DNA from: DAOTWP01 sp034435675
GTDB lineage: Bacteria; Chloroflexota; Anaerolineae; Aggregatilineales; Phototrophicaceae
Assembly (NCBI GenBank): GCA_034435675.1
Contig: DAOTWP010000322.1
Coordinates: 1-21,063, forward strand
Direction of reading: 5' to 3'
DNA length: 21,063 nt
Shown here piece after piece: positions 1 to 6,973 of this stretch. A program made the translations under genes and the position numbers. Position 1 is the first letter of the stretch. Each line of letters opens with the position of its first letter. The notes under the pieces are model-generated. The model did no database searches. It saw nothing but the letters and a program-made list of their open reading frames with translations, and was not told where the DNA came from.

Positions 1-139
1 GGGGATTTTCCCTCCCCCTCGCTCAGCCGCGCAGCGGCGTTAGGGAGCGGGGGACTGAGGGGGTGAGGGCTGTATCTGAGTAGTCAACTTAATCTTGTCA
101 GTGTACTAGCAACACCACAGCCGGAGTGAAGCGCTGCTG

Positions 140-172
140 CCGGAAATGCCTGATAAAGCATTTCCGGTTTTT
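140..172 (+). terminator. Intrinsic terminator hairpin with T-tract
   Basis: A perfect 10-bp stem, CCGGAAATGC (140-149) and GCATTTCCGG (158-167), encloses an 8-base loop. It is followed directly by TTTTT (168-172). This is a standard rho-independent terminator reading on the + strand. It probably ends a transcript whose gene lies left of the window, which would insulate the sugar operon. Confidence 0.75.
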
Positions 173-220
173 GTTCATGCCCCCAGCACACCGCTGGCAC
201 ACCTGCGCCTGCGAAATAAA

Positions 221-234
221 TGTGAAGGTTCACA
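221..234. promoter_or_regulatory. Palindromic operator candidate, copy 1
   Basis: TGTGAAGGTTCACA is a perfect 6-bp dyad (TGTGAA/TTCACA) around GG. An identical 14-mer occurs at 436-449. Two identical palindromes in one intergenic region suggest binding sites for a dimeric regulator. The LacI-family protein encoded at 5725 is an obvious candidate, but nothing in the sequence proves the pairing. Confidence 0.55.
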
Positions 235-405
235 ACGTTAGCGGTGTTGCGATGCCACCAGCAGGCATTGCGTCAGCATCCACGCTGCCCCCCGCAGCAC
301 AAAAACCAGGCACGTCAAGGGTACTTTCGCTGTGTATTTGCAGTCGGCATGTCCTTACTTTGCGCCGGGAGTAGTCGTTTCAGTTGCAAACAAGGTCCAC
401 ATTTC

Positions 406-434
406 TTGACTCTGACATCAGGATATGTCACAAT
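406..434 (+). promoter_or_regulatory. Candidate sigma70-type promoter overlapping dyads
   Basis: TTGACT (406-411) is followed after 17 bases by CACAAT (429-434), a fair -35/-10 pair. An alternative -10, CAATAT, lies at 431-436. The predicted transcription start would fall within the palindrome at 436-449, a position suited to repression. It would give a leader of about 440 bases before the gene at 883, so a nearer promoter may also be used. Confidence 0.35.
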
Positions 435-435
435 A

Positions 436-449
436 TGTGAAGGTTCACA
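436..449. promoter_or_regulatory. Palindromic operator candidate, copy 2
   Basis: This is the second exact copy of TGTGAAGGTTCACA. Here the symmetry extends by one base on each side (ATGTGAA-GG-TTCACAT, 435-450). It sits just downstream of a candidate -10 element and is enclosed by a wider dyad, GTCCACAT (395-402) and ATGTGGAC (456-463). Placement at a start site fits a repressor operator. Confidence 0.6.
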
Positions 450-760
450 TTCACCATGTGGACATCTCATTAACAACCACAGGGGGAGGCTACAGGCGAG
501 CAAATTCCAATCAGCCAGAACAGGCACAGCCAAATTCAGTACACTGTGTAGGGACTTCCGCGCGTCAGGCGATCATCCAATGGTTGGACATGCGTGCTGC
601 AAAAGGGGAGTCATCGTGTCAATGCAGGGTTCCGCAAAGGTGGCGCAAGATGGGTCTGTGTGTCACGCGGTCAAACATGCCACAGCATACCCATACAAGT
701 GCCAGCCAGAAGTGTGAACATAAACGGGCTTCAAATCAATGCTCAGTTTGTCCTATTCGG

Positions 761-788
761 TTTACATTTTGTCGCTGCCACCTAAATT
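761..788 (+). promoter_or_regulatory. Candidate proximal promoter for the ytfQ-type gene
   Basis: TTTACA (761-766) and TAAATT (783-788) are separated by 16 bases, a plausible but imperfect sigma70-type pair about 95 bases before the start codon. The pair is enclosed by a 9-bp inverted repeat, CAAATCAAT (732-740) and ATTGATTTG (793-801), which could be a bipartite operator or an RNA stem. The call rests on visual matching only. Confidence 0.35.
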
Positions 789-882
789 GAAAATTGATTT
801 GGGCAGTCCGCAGTAAAAGCGCAGTTTAACCAGTGAACATCAACAAGTATCGGCAGTACGCGCTTAGATAAGGAGTTTTGAA

Positions 883-1827
883 ATGCGACTTGCCAGGTTA
901 GGTCTGATTGTTTTAGTCCTGCTGTCCTTCTCTGTTTCGTTTACCAGCGCGCAGGTCACCGCCGAAGGTCTCACCATCGGTTTCTCTCAAATCGGTTCGG
1001 AAAGCGCGTGGCGTACCGCGTTTACAGAAGCTGTCATCGCTGAGGCAGAAGCGCGCGGCATTAACCTGCTGTTCTCCGACGCGCAGCAAAGCCAGGAAAA
1101 CCAGATTGCTGCCATGCGCGCCTGGCTGGCACAGGGTGATGTTGATGCCATCATTCTTGCCCCCGTGATCGAAAGCGGTTGGGATGATGTGCTGCAAGAA
1201 GCAGCCGATGCTGGTGTGCCGGTTGTGATTGTTGACCGCAACGTAGATTCCGATCCGTCGCTGTATGTCACGCGCGTTTCCTCGGACTTCGTTCATGAGG
1301 GGCGTCTGGCAGCAGCGTGGCTGGTGCAGGAAACCTCCGGGGACTGCAACATCGTGGAACTGTACGGGACGGTGGGATCTGCCGCCGCTGAAGACCGCCA
1401 CACGGGCTTCATGGAAGTCATTGCGCTGTTCGGCGGTATGCAGGTCATTCATTCGGAAACCGGCAACTTCGTGCGCACCGAAGGCAAAGCCGTGATGGAG
1501 AGCATCCTCAGCTCTGAAGACCCCGCCAACATCTGCGCGGTATTCGCCCACAACGACGACATGGCAATTGGTGCAGTCGAAGCCATCAGAGAAGCCGGGT
1601 TAGCGCCGGGTTCTGATATTCTGATTGTATCGGTGGATGCGATTCCCGATGTTTTCGATGCTATGGATGCTGGCGAAATCAACGCGACAGTTGAACTCAG
1701 CCCGTTCATGGGCGGGCCCGCCTTCGATGCCGTGGTGGCTTACCTGAATGGCGAAGAACTGCCGAAGTGGATTCCGGTAGCGGGCAAGCTGTATACCTCC
1801 CGCGCCGCTTACGATGCGGATCGCTGA
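883..1827 (+). CDS. ytfQ: Sugar ABC transporter substrate-binding protein, YtfQ family (galactofuranose/arabinofuranose type)
   Basis: This is the secreted binding protein that captures a monosaccharide and delivers it to the permeases encoded downstream. An N-terminal signal peptide (hydrophobic core at about residues 6-20) ends in Thr-Ser-Ala with likely cleavage after A23; there is no lipobox Cys. The mature part matches the periplasmic-binding/LacI sensor fold. It closely follows E. coli YtfQ: IGFSQIGSESAWR near residues 32-44, the QENQI segment near 71-75, conserved C155 and C218 (a likely disulfide), HNDD at 223-226, and ELSPFMGGPAFDA near 271-283. At 314 aa its length is typical. The ATG follows an AAGGAG site at the right spacing. 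YtfQ of E. coli binds galactofuranose; in this arabinose locus the ligand may be L-arabinofuranose, which is inference. A hairpin-rich gap separates it from the ATPase gene. Confidence 0.9.
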   Translation: MRLARLGLIVLVLLSFSVSFTSAQVTAEGLTIGFSQIGSESAWRTAFTEAVIAEAEARGINLLFSDAQQSQENQIAAMRAWLAQGDVDAIILAPVIESGWDDVLQEAADAGVPVVIVDRNVDSDPSLYVTRVSSDFVHEGRLAAAWLVQETSGDCNIVELYGTVGSAAAEDRHTGFMEVIALFGGMQVIHSETGNFVRTEGKAVMESILSSEDPANICAVFAHNDDMAIGAVEAIREAGLAPGSDILIVSVDAIPDVFDAMDAGEINATVELSPFMGGPAFDAVVAYLNGEELPKWIPVAGKLYTSRAAYDADR

Positions 1828-1832
1828 GGCGC

Positions 1833-1927
1833 GGCAGGCACTGCCTGAACCTCGATGATGCACAAACGTCGTTGGAGACGTTGACGAGTTGATACAAGGG
1901 AGGGTGCAGAGTGCTTGCATCCCTCCC
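1833..1927 (+). promoter_or_regulatory. Three intercistronic hairpins between binding-protein and ATPase genes
   Basis: Three inverted repeats follow the ytfQ stop codon. They are GGCAG/CTGCC at 1833-1845, AACGTC/GACGTT at 1865-1882, and a strong 11-bp stem (GGGAGGGTGCA at 1898-1908 with 1916-1927, one bulged T). None has a T-tract, so they are unlikely to be full terminators. Such hairpins in transporter operons commonly block 3' exonucleases and let the binding protein be made in excess over the membrane parts. Confidence 0.5.
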
Positions 1928-1990
1928 CGTATCGCCAGGGCAACAACCGCACGGACCCCGAACCGCTGCAACCTTGCAACAATAAACAAA

Positions 1991-3523
1991 ATGGATTTAC
2001 TTATGAGTACCAGTGTGCAAGAAACCAATCCTTTATTAGAAGCCAAGGGTCTCACCAAAATTTTTCCCTCAACCGTTGCACTTTCAGAGGTAGATTTCAC
2101 CCTCTACCCCGGCGATGTGCATGTGCTGGTGGGCGAAAACGGCGCGGGCAAATCCACCCTGATCAAGCTGATTACAGGGGTGTATCGCAAAGACGCCGGA
2201 ACTATCCTGCTGGAGGGGAAGGTCATTGATCCTCGCAGCCCCCACCATGCGCAGGAACTAGGCATCAGCACCGTCTATCAGGAAGTCAATCTCATCCCCA
2301 CTATGTCCGTTGCCGAAAATATCTTTCTGGGGCGCCAGCCGATGCGCTTTGGCATGATCAATATGCGCGCCATCAACCGGCAGGCAAAACAACTGCTCAA
2401 GGACTTCGGGCTGGATATTGATGTCACCCGCAATCTGTCGGCGTATTCCGTCGCCATTCAGCAAATCATTGCGATTGTGCGCGGCGTTGACCTTTCCGCG
2501 AAGGTGCTGATTCTGGATGAACCCACTTCAAGCCTTGACCGCCAGGAAGTCGAGATGCTGTTTTCAGTCATCCGGTCACTCCAGCAGCGCGGCATTGGCA
2601 TTATCCTGATCACGCATTTTCTGGATCAGGTTTACGAAATTGCGGATCGCATCACCGTGCTGCGCAATGGGCGGAAAGTTGGTGAGCATCGCGTTGCGGA
2701 ATTGTCCAAAGTGCAGTTGATTACCGAAATGCTGGGCAAAGAACTGAATCAGGAATTGGGGGCGCAGGGCACAGAAGGCGCCAGCAACCGCGCCACCGGT
2801 GAGCCGTTTCTGGAAGTGCGCAACTATGCCCGGCATGGGATGATTGAGCCGTTTAATCTGGAAGTTCGTCACGGCGAAATTGTTGGGCTGGCGGGGCTGC
2901 TGGGTTCCGGGCGCACAGAAATCGCCCATCTCATCTTTGGCATCGAGCAGAACGACCAGGGTGAAGCCTATGTCAAAGGCGAGCGCGTCAACCTTTCATC
3001 CCCGCGCAAGGCGATCCGCTACGGGTTTGGGCTGTGCCCGGAAGACCGTAAAGTGGAAGGTATCATCGGCGATCTGACCGTGCGGGAGAATATTATTCTG
3101 GCGCTGCAAGCGCGGATGGGCTGGTTCAACTATCTCTCGCGCCAAAAACAGACGCAGCTCGCCAACGAAATGATCGAAGCGCTGCGCATTGTGACCCCGG
3201 ATGCAGAAAAACCCGTCAAGGAGCTGTCCGGCGGCAACCAGCAGAAAGTCATTCTCGCCCGCTGGCTGGTCTCGAACCCCGAATTCCTGATCCTTGACGA
3301 ACCCACGCGCGGTATTGACGTGGGTGCGCATGCCGAAATCATTCAAATTATCAAACGGCTTGCCGCCGAAGGCAAAGCCATGCTGATTATTTCGTCCGAA
3401 TTGGCAGAGATTGTTGACTACAGCGATAAAGTCGTGATTTTGCGGGATCGCAAAAAACTGCGTGAGCTTGAAGGGGATGAAATTAACGAAAACACCATCA
3501 TGCAGGCGATTGCCATGAACTGA
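1991..3523 (+). CDS. ytfR: Sugar ABC transporter ATP-binding protein, YtfR family
   Basis: This is the cytoplasmic ATPase of the importer, with two fused nucleotide-binding domains. The first has Walker A GENGAGKST (residues 48-56), the YQEVN Q-loop segment, a degenerate signature (YSVAIQQI) and Walker B LILDEPTSSLD. The second has CPEDRK, LSGGNQQK and LILDEPTRGID. The Walker A of the second half is altered (GLLGSGRTE), as usual in this family. Several stretches match E. coli YtfR nearly word for word, for example THFLDQVY and GLAGLLGSGRTE. The length is 510 aa. The start is uncertain: ATG 1991 and ATG 2003 are both in frame and neither has a clear ribosome site. The longer open frame beginning with TTG at 1889 runs through the hairpin region and is unlikely to be translated. 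Confidence 0.92.
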   Translation: MDLLMSTSVQETNPLLEAKGLTKIFPSTVALSEVDFTLYPGDVHVLVGENGAGKSTLIKLITGVYRKDAGTILLEGKVIDPRSPHHAQELGISTVYQEVNLIPTMSVAENIFLGRQPMRFGMINMRAINRQAKQLLKDFGLDIDVTRNLSAYSVAIQQIIAIVRGVDLSAKVLILDEPTSSLDRQEVEMLFSVIRSLQQRGIGIILITHFLDQVYEIADRITVLRNGRKVGEHRVAELSKVQLITEMLGKELNQELGAQGTEGASNRATGEPFLEVRNYARHGMIEPFNLEVRHGEIVGLAGLLGSGRTEIAHLIFGIEQNDQGEAYVKGERVNLSSPRKAIRYGFGLCPEDRKVEGIIGDLTVRENIILALQARMGWFNYLSRQKQTQLANEMIEALRIVTPDAEKPVKELSGGNQQKVILARWLVSNPEFLILDEPTRGIDVGAHAEIIQIIKRLAAEGKAMLIISSELAEIVDYSDKVVILRDRKKLRELEGDEINENTIMQAIAMN

Positions 3524-3546
3524 CCAGTTGCATACAAGAGGTCAAG

Positions 3547-4626
3547 ATGAGTTTAGAAAAAGAAGAAGTTTATTCTGGCAATACCCGATCAGGGGGTTGG
3601 CGACTGCGGCTCAGTGGTTTAACAAAGGCTGATTCGCGCGTAGTGTGGACTCTCGCTGCGCTGTTGATCATTTTGTTTGTTGACCGGCTGATCTCTCCGA
3701 ATTTCTTTGAAATTCGCATGGTGAATGATCGCTTTGTCGGTAGTCTGATCAATATTCTCGACAGCTCTGCCCCCTATGCGCTGCTCGCCATCGGCATGAC
3801 ACTGGTGATTGCGGTTAAGGGGATTGATCTCTCTGTAGGGGCAGTGATGGCAATCTGCGCGGCGACGGCAGTCGTGCTGATCCGGAATTACGAAGCGGGC
3901 GCAACCGAATTCTTCTATCAGCCGGGTTTTGTGATTCTGATCACGATTGTCATCGGTGCAATCTGCGGACTGTGGAACGGGATTCTGATCGCCTTTCTGG
4001 ATTTGCAGCCGATTATCGCCACGCTGATCCTGATGGTCGCGGGGCGTGGTGTTGCGCAGTTGATTACCGGCGGGCAGTCCCCTACCTTTACCAACGATAC
4101 GCTGGCTTTTGTGGGGCGCGGTGTCGTCTTTGGCATTCCTTTCCCGATCTATATTGCGGTTGTAGTGCTGATTGTCGTGATGCTGCTGGTGCGGCGCACG
4201 GCGCTGGGACTGCTGATCGAATCGGTTGGTGTGAATGACCGCGCCAGCTATTACGCCGGCATCCAGGCACGTATGATCAAGTTGTTCGTCTATATGCTTT
4301 CGGGCATGTGCGCGGCGGTGGCGGGCATGATCGTAGCGGGAGAAGTCAAATCTGCTGACCCGCACACCGCGGGTCTGTTTTCTGAACTTGACGCAATTCT
4401 TGCCGTTGTAATCGGGGGGACGGCACTCACCGGTGGGCGCTTTTATCTCACCCTGAGCGTAATGGGTGTATTAATCATCCAGAGCATGCTGGTCGGGTTG
4501 TATGTAAGCTCACTGCACCCGACAACCAATCTTGTCGTCAAAGCCTTCGTCGTGCTAGCCGTGCTGCTGCTTCAATCGCAGGAGTTCAGGCGGTTTATCA
4601 CACAGCCCTTCAGGAGGACAGCATGA
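3547..4626 (+). CDS. ytfT: Sugar ABC transporter permease, YtfT type
   Basis: This is an inner-membrane permease of the BPD_transp_2 (AraH/RbsC) family, one of two different permeases in this importer. A charged N-terminal tail of about 30 residues is followed by many hydrophobic helices. The family motif GMTLVIAVKGIDLSVGAVMA sits near the N-terminal third, and VIGGTALTGG near the C-terminus contacts the ATPase. It has 359 aa against about 340 for E. coli YtfT, the excess being the N-terminal tail. The ATG follows AAGAGG, 23 bases after the ATPase stop. The last codon overlaps the next gene (ATGA at 4623-4626), so the two permeases are translationally coupled and probably assemble as a heterodimer. 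Confidence 0.9.
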   Translation: MSLEKEEVYSGNTRSGGWRLRLSGLTKADSRVVWTLAALLIILFVDRLISPNFFEIRMVNDRFVGSLINILDSSAPYALLAIGMTLVIAVKGIDLSVGAVMAICAATAVVLIRNYEAGATEFFYQPGFVILITIVIGAICGLWNGILIAFLDLQPIIATLILMVAGRGVAQLITGGQSPTFTNDTLAFVGRGVVFGIPFPIYIAVVVLIVVMLLVRRTALGLLIESVGVNDRASYYAGIQARMIKLFVYMLSGMCAAVAGMIVAGEVKSADPHTAGLFSELDAILAVVIGGTALTGGRFYLTLSVMGVLIIQSMLVGLYVSSLHPTTNLVVKAFVVLAVLLLQSQEFRRFITQPFRRTA

Positions 4627-5618
4627 GATCGCGTTATTTACCTCTCTTGATGACCTTTATTGTCTTTGTTGCACTGTACCTGATTGCCTACTCGCGCTTT
4701 TCCAGTTTTGGCAGCATGCGTGTAGTGGGTAACCTGCTCAGAGATAATGCATACTGGGGGATTGCCGCTATCGGGATGACCTTCGTCATTATTTCAGGCG
4801 GCATTGACCTGTCAGTCGGCTCGTTGATCGCCTTTACCGGCGTTTTCTGTGCGTTGATGATCGGGCGCAACGGCTGGGATCCACTGGTGACGTTTGCTGT
4901 GATGCTGACGATCGGCACGCTGTTTGGCGCGACGATGGGTGCCTTCATTTACTTCTTCAAGATACCAGCATTCATTGTCACCCTCTCGGGATTGTTTCTG
5001 GCGCGTGGCATGGCTTATGTCCTCTCAACAGATTCAATTCGCATTGACCATCCGTTTTACGAGCAGATTTCTGATCTGGTGTATATCTTCCCGGATCGCG
5101 GGCGGTTCACATTTGCTGCAGGTGCCTTTCTGCTGACATTGCTCGTGGGCATTTTTCTGGCTCACTATACCCGCTTTGGGCGCAATGTGTATGCGCTCGG
5201 CGGAAATTCTGACGCCGCGCTGCTGCTGGGCGTTCCTGTTGGGCGCACGACGATTGCGGTCTATGCCCTGAGCAGTTTTTTGACGACGCTTGCAGGCATT
5301 GTGCTGTCGCTGTCCAAACATTCAGGTGACTCGACGATTGCTGTCGGACTGGAACTGGATGTTATCGCGGCAGTGGTCATTGGCGGTACGCTGCTCACGG
5401 GTGGGGTCGGCTATGTCATCGGCACATTCATCGCTGTAATGACGCTGGGGACGATCCAAACGTATCTTACGTTGGATGGGTCGCTGACGCCCTGGTGGAT
5501 TAAAATTGTGATTGGTATTCTGCTGTTCGCTTTTGTCGGCTTGCAGAAGCTGTTGAGCAGCCGCAAAGGGTTATTGGAACTCAAGACGCGAACAGCGACG
5601 ACACCAACGCCTACGTAG
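4623..5618 (+). CDS. yjfF: Sugar ABC transporter permease, YjfF type
   Basis: This is the second permease of the importer. The protein has 331 aa, about the size of E. coli YjfF. It begins with a hydrophobic helix and carries the family motif GMTFVIISGGIDLSVGSLIAF near residues 54-74 and VIGGTLLTGGVGYVIG in the C-terminal third. A strong AGGAGG site (4612-4617) lies inside the end of the preceding gene, and the start codon overlaps its stop. The order binding protein, ATPase, permease, permease is diagnostic of the YtfQRT-YjfF type rather than of AraFGH or RbsABC, which have one permease gene. Confidence 0.9.
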   Translation: MRSRYLPLLMTFIVFVALYLIAYSRFSSFGSMRVVGNLLRDNAYWGIAAIGMTFVIISGGIDLSVGSLIAFTGVFCALMIGRNGWDPLVTFAVMLTIGTLFGATMGAFIYFFKIPAFIVTLSGLFLARGMAYVLSTDSIRIDHPFYEQISDLVYIFPDRGRFTFAAGAFLLTLLVGIFLAHYTRFGRNVYALGGNSDAALLLGVPVGRTTIAVYALSSFLTTLAGIVLSLSKHSGDSTIAVGLELDVIAAVVIGGTLLTGGVGYVIGTFIAVMTLGTIQTYLTLDGSLTPWWIKIVIGILLFAFVGLQKLLSSRKGLLELKTRTATTPTPT

Positions 5619-5724
5619 CCCAAGGGCGGTCATCGTGTAGCGAGTGAATGGCGGTCAGCTAAACGCCGATTGCCAGCAGTTATGCACGTTTGTCGGAATT
5701 CGGCGGAAGCTATCGGAATATCCT

Positions 5725-6741
5725 ATGAAATCATCGCAGAAAACGGTAACGCTTCATGATGTTGCAAAATACGCTGGCGTTTCCTATCAGACTGTCTCGC
5801 GGGTCATCAACAACCATTCCAGCGTAGCTGAAGAAACCCGTAAACGAGTTTTGAAGTCAATTCAGGAGCTGAATTACCGTCCTAACCGTGCGGCGCGCAG
5901 TCTGGTCACCAACCGCTCAGATACCATTGCCATCATCAGCTTTGGCACCGCGTTTTATGGTCCGGGGCAGATGTTGCAGAACATCATGCAGCACGCCAGG
6001 AAAAATGGGTTCCGCGTGCTGCCCAGCGCTTTGCAGCACTTGCGCTATGAGGATGTCAAAGCGGCAATTGATGAACTCCATGAACTGCTGATTGACGGCA
6101 TCATCATGATCGCGCCGATTGTCACGGATTTTGTTTCCGACATCCGCGAACTCACCGGCGACATCCCGTTTATCCAGATTGACACCAAGCCCAAACCGGG
6201 TATGGCGTCGGTGGTCATTGAACAGGGACACGGGTCACGGCTTGCTGCCGAGCATCTGATCAGTCTGGGGCATCGCCAGATTGCCGAAATCAGCGGTCCA
6301 ATGAACTGGTATGACGCGATTATGCGCCATCAAAGCTGGGTGCAAACCATGGACCAGTACCGGCTGCCTTACCATATGAGCGTCGAGGGCAACTGGAGCG
6401 CGCAAAGCGGCTATGCAGGGGTTCAGACGCTTCTGCGGGGTGGGGCGCAGTTCACCGGGCTGGTGGTCGCCAACGACCAGATGGCGCTGGGTGCCATTGC
6501 CGCGCTCACCGAGCATGGAATGCGCATTCCGGAGGATGTTTCTGTCGTGGGTTTCGATGATATTCCCGAATCGGCGTACTTCCTGCCCGCGCTGACGACG
6601 ATTCATCAGGATTTTGTCGCGCTGGGGGAACAATCTGTCGAGTACCTGGTCTCGCTGATCAGAAGTCCAAACACGCCGATTCACCAGCGTGTCCTGTATC
6701 CGGAGTTGATTATTCGCAGCAGTACGGCGGCGGTGCGGTAG
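5725..6741 (+). CDS. LacI/GalR-family transcriptional regulator, probable arabinose-locus repressor
   Basis: This is a DNA-binding regulator with a sugar-sensing domain. The N-terminal helix-turn-helix (residues 9-30, DVAKYAGVSYQTVSRVINN) and hinge helix (NYRPNRAARSL) are typical LacI. The rest is a periplasmic-binding-like effector domain ending in the usual VSVVGFDDIPES and LTTIHQDF segments. The length from ATG 5725 is 338 aa, normal for the family. An in-frame GTG at 5644 would add 27 residues before the HTH and is unlikely. No strong ribosome site is visible for either. The gene sits between the YtfQRT-YjfF genes and araBDA, so control of both by sugar-relieved repression is the simplest reading. 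The effector, probably arabinose or a phosphorylated intermediate, is not deducible. Confidence 0.88.
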   Translation: MKSSQKTVTLHDVAKYAGVSYQTVSRVINNHSSVAEETRKRVLKSIQELNYRPNRAARSLVTNRSDTIAIISFGTAFYGPGQMLQNIMQHARKNGFRVLPSALQHLRYEDVKAAIDELHELLIDGIIMIAPIVTDFVSDIRELTGDIPFIQIDTKPKPGMASVVIEQGHGSRLAAEHLISLGHRQIAEISGPMNWYDAIMRHQSWVQTMDQYRLPYHMSVEGNWSAQSGYAGVQTLLRGGAQFTGLVVANDQMALGAIAALTEHGMRIPEDVSVVGFDDIPESAYFLPALTTIHQDFVALGEQSVEYLVSLIRSPNTPIHQRVLYPELIIRSSTAAVR

Positions 6742-6780
6742 TGGCAGGCGGCGGTGCTGCCAGGGGGGCTGCCACCGCGA
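6726..6780. repeat. GC-rich direct and inverted repeats at the 3' end of the regulator gene
   Basis: GGCGGCGGTGC occurs at 6726-6736 and again at 6747-6757, on either side of the regulator's stop codon (6739-6741). GTGGCAG (6741-6747) can pair with CTGCCAC (6769-6775), and flanking GCGG/CCGC may extend the stem with a bulge. There is no T-tract. The 3' end may have been duplicated, and the hairpin may weaken read-through into araB. Confidence 0.4.
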
Positions 6781-6906
6781 CACCGGGGTACACCAACTGC
6801 TGCCCAACGCCTGTTAAGAAGCTATCCGTAAATGCATCAAGCCGGGTGCGGCATGCCGCGCCTCTGCGAGAAATCTGGTTGCTCGGATAGATACTTAGCC
6901 GTGTTG

Positions 6907-6936
6907 TTGTGAATAGACGCCGGTCTAAGAGATAAT
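6907..6936 (+). promoter_or_regulatory. Candidate araBDA promoter with operator dyad in its spacer
   Basis: TTGTGA (6907-6912) and GATAAT (6931-6936) are separated by 18 bases and lie about 40 bases before the araB start codon. Within the spacer, TAGAC (6914-6918) and GTCTA (6923-6927) form a dyad around GCCG. A protein bound there would block polymerase, a typical repressor arrangement. The adjacent regulator gene is the likely partner. The promoter would drive araB-araD-araA and the second ABC importer. Confidence 0.5.
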
Positions 6937-6973
6937 TTTAGGGCAAAACATCTTTTCATACGAGGAGCTGGGC

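Larger units (their letters stand above)
1..882. other. Long non-coding upstream region of the sugar-transport operon
   Basis: No convincing gene lies in this 882-base stretch. Overlapping open frames here give Cys/His/Arg-rich low-quality translations in several frames at once, typical of chance frames. The first 70 bases are very GC-rich with imperfect inverted symmetry, including the small hairpin GCCGC-GCA-GCGGC at 26-38. The rest holds a terminator hairpin (140-172), two identical 14-base palindromes (221-234, 436-449), further dyads and two candidate promoters. The likely role is a large control region for the ytfQ-type gene that starts at 883. A small RNA or a decayed gene cannot be excluded. 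Confidence 0.6.

Noticed and set aside
126..790. Overlapping open frames of 60-157 codons on both strands
   Set aside because: Several frames overlap, the translations are rich in Cys, His and Arg without recognisable motifs, and none has a convincing ribosome site. I treat the region as non-coding.
6848..6859. Perfect 12-bp palindrome GCGGCATGCCGC upstream of araB
   Set aside because: A palindrome of this length is expected a few times by chance in a 21-kb GC-rich window, and it is not repeated at other promoters here. It is mentioned only as a secondary operator possibility.
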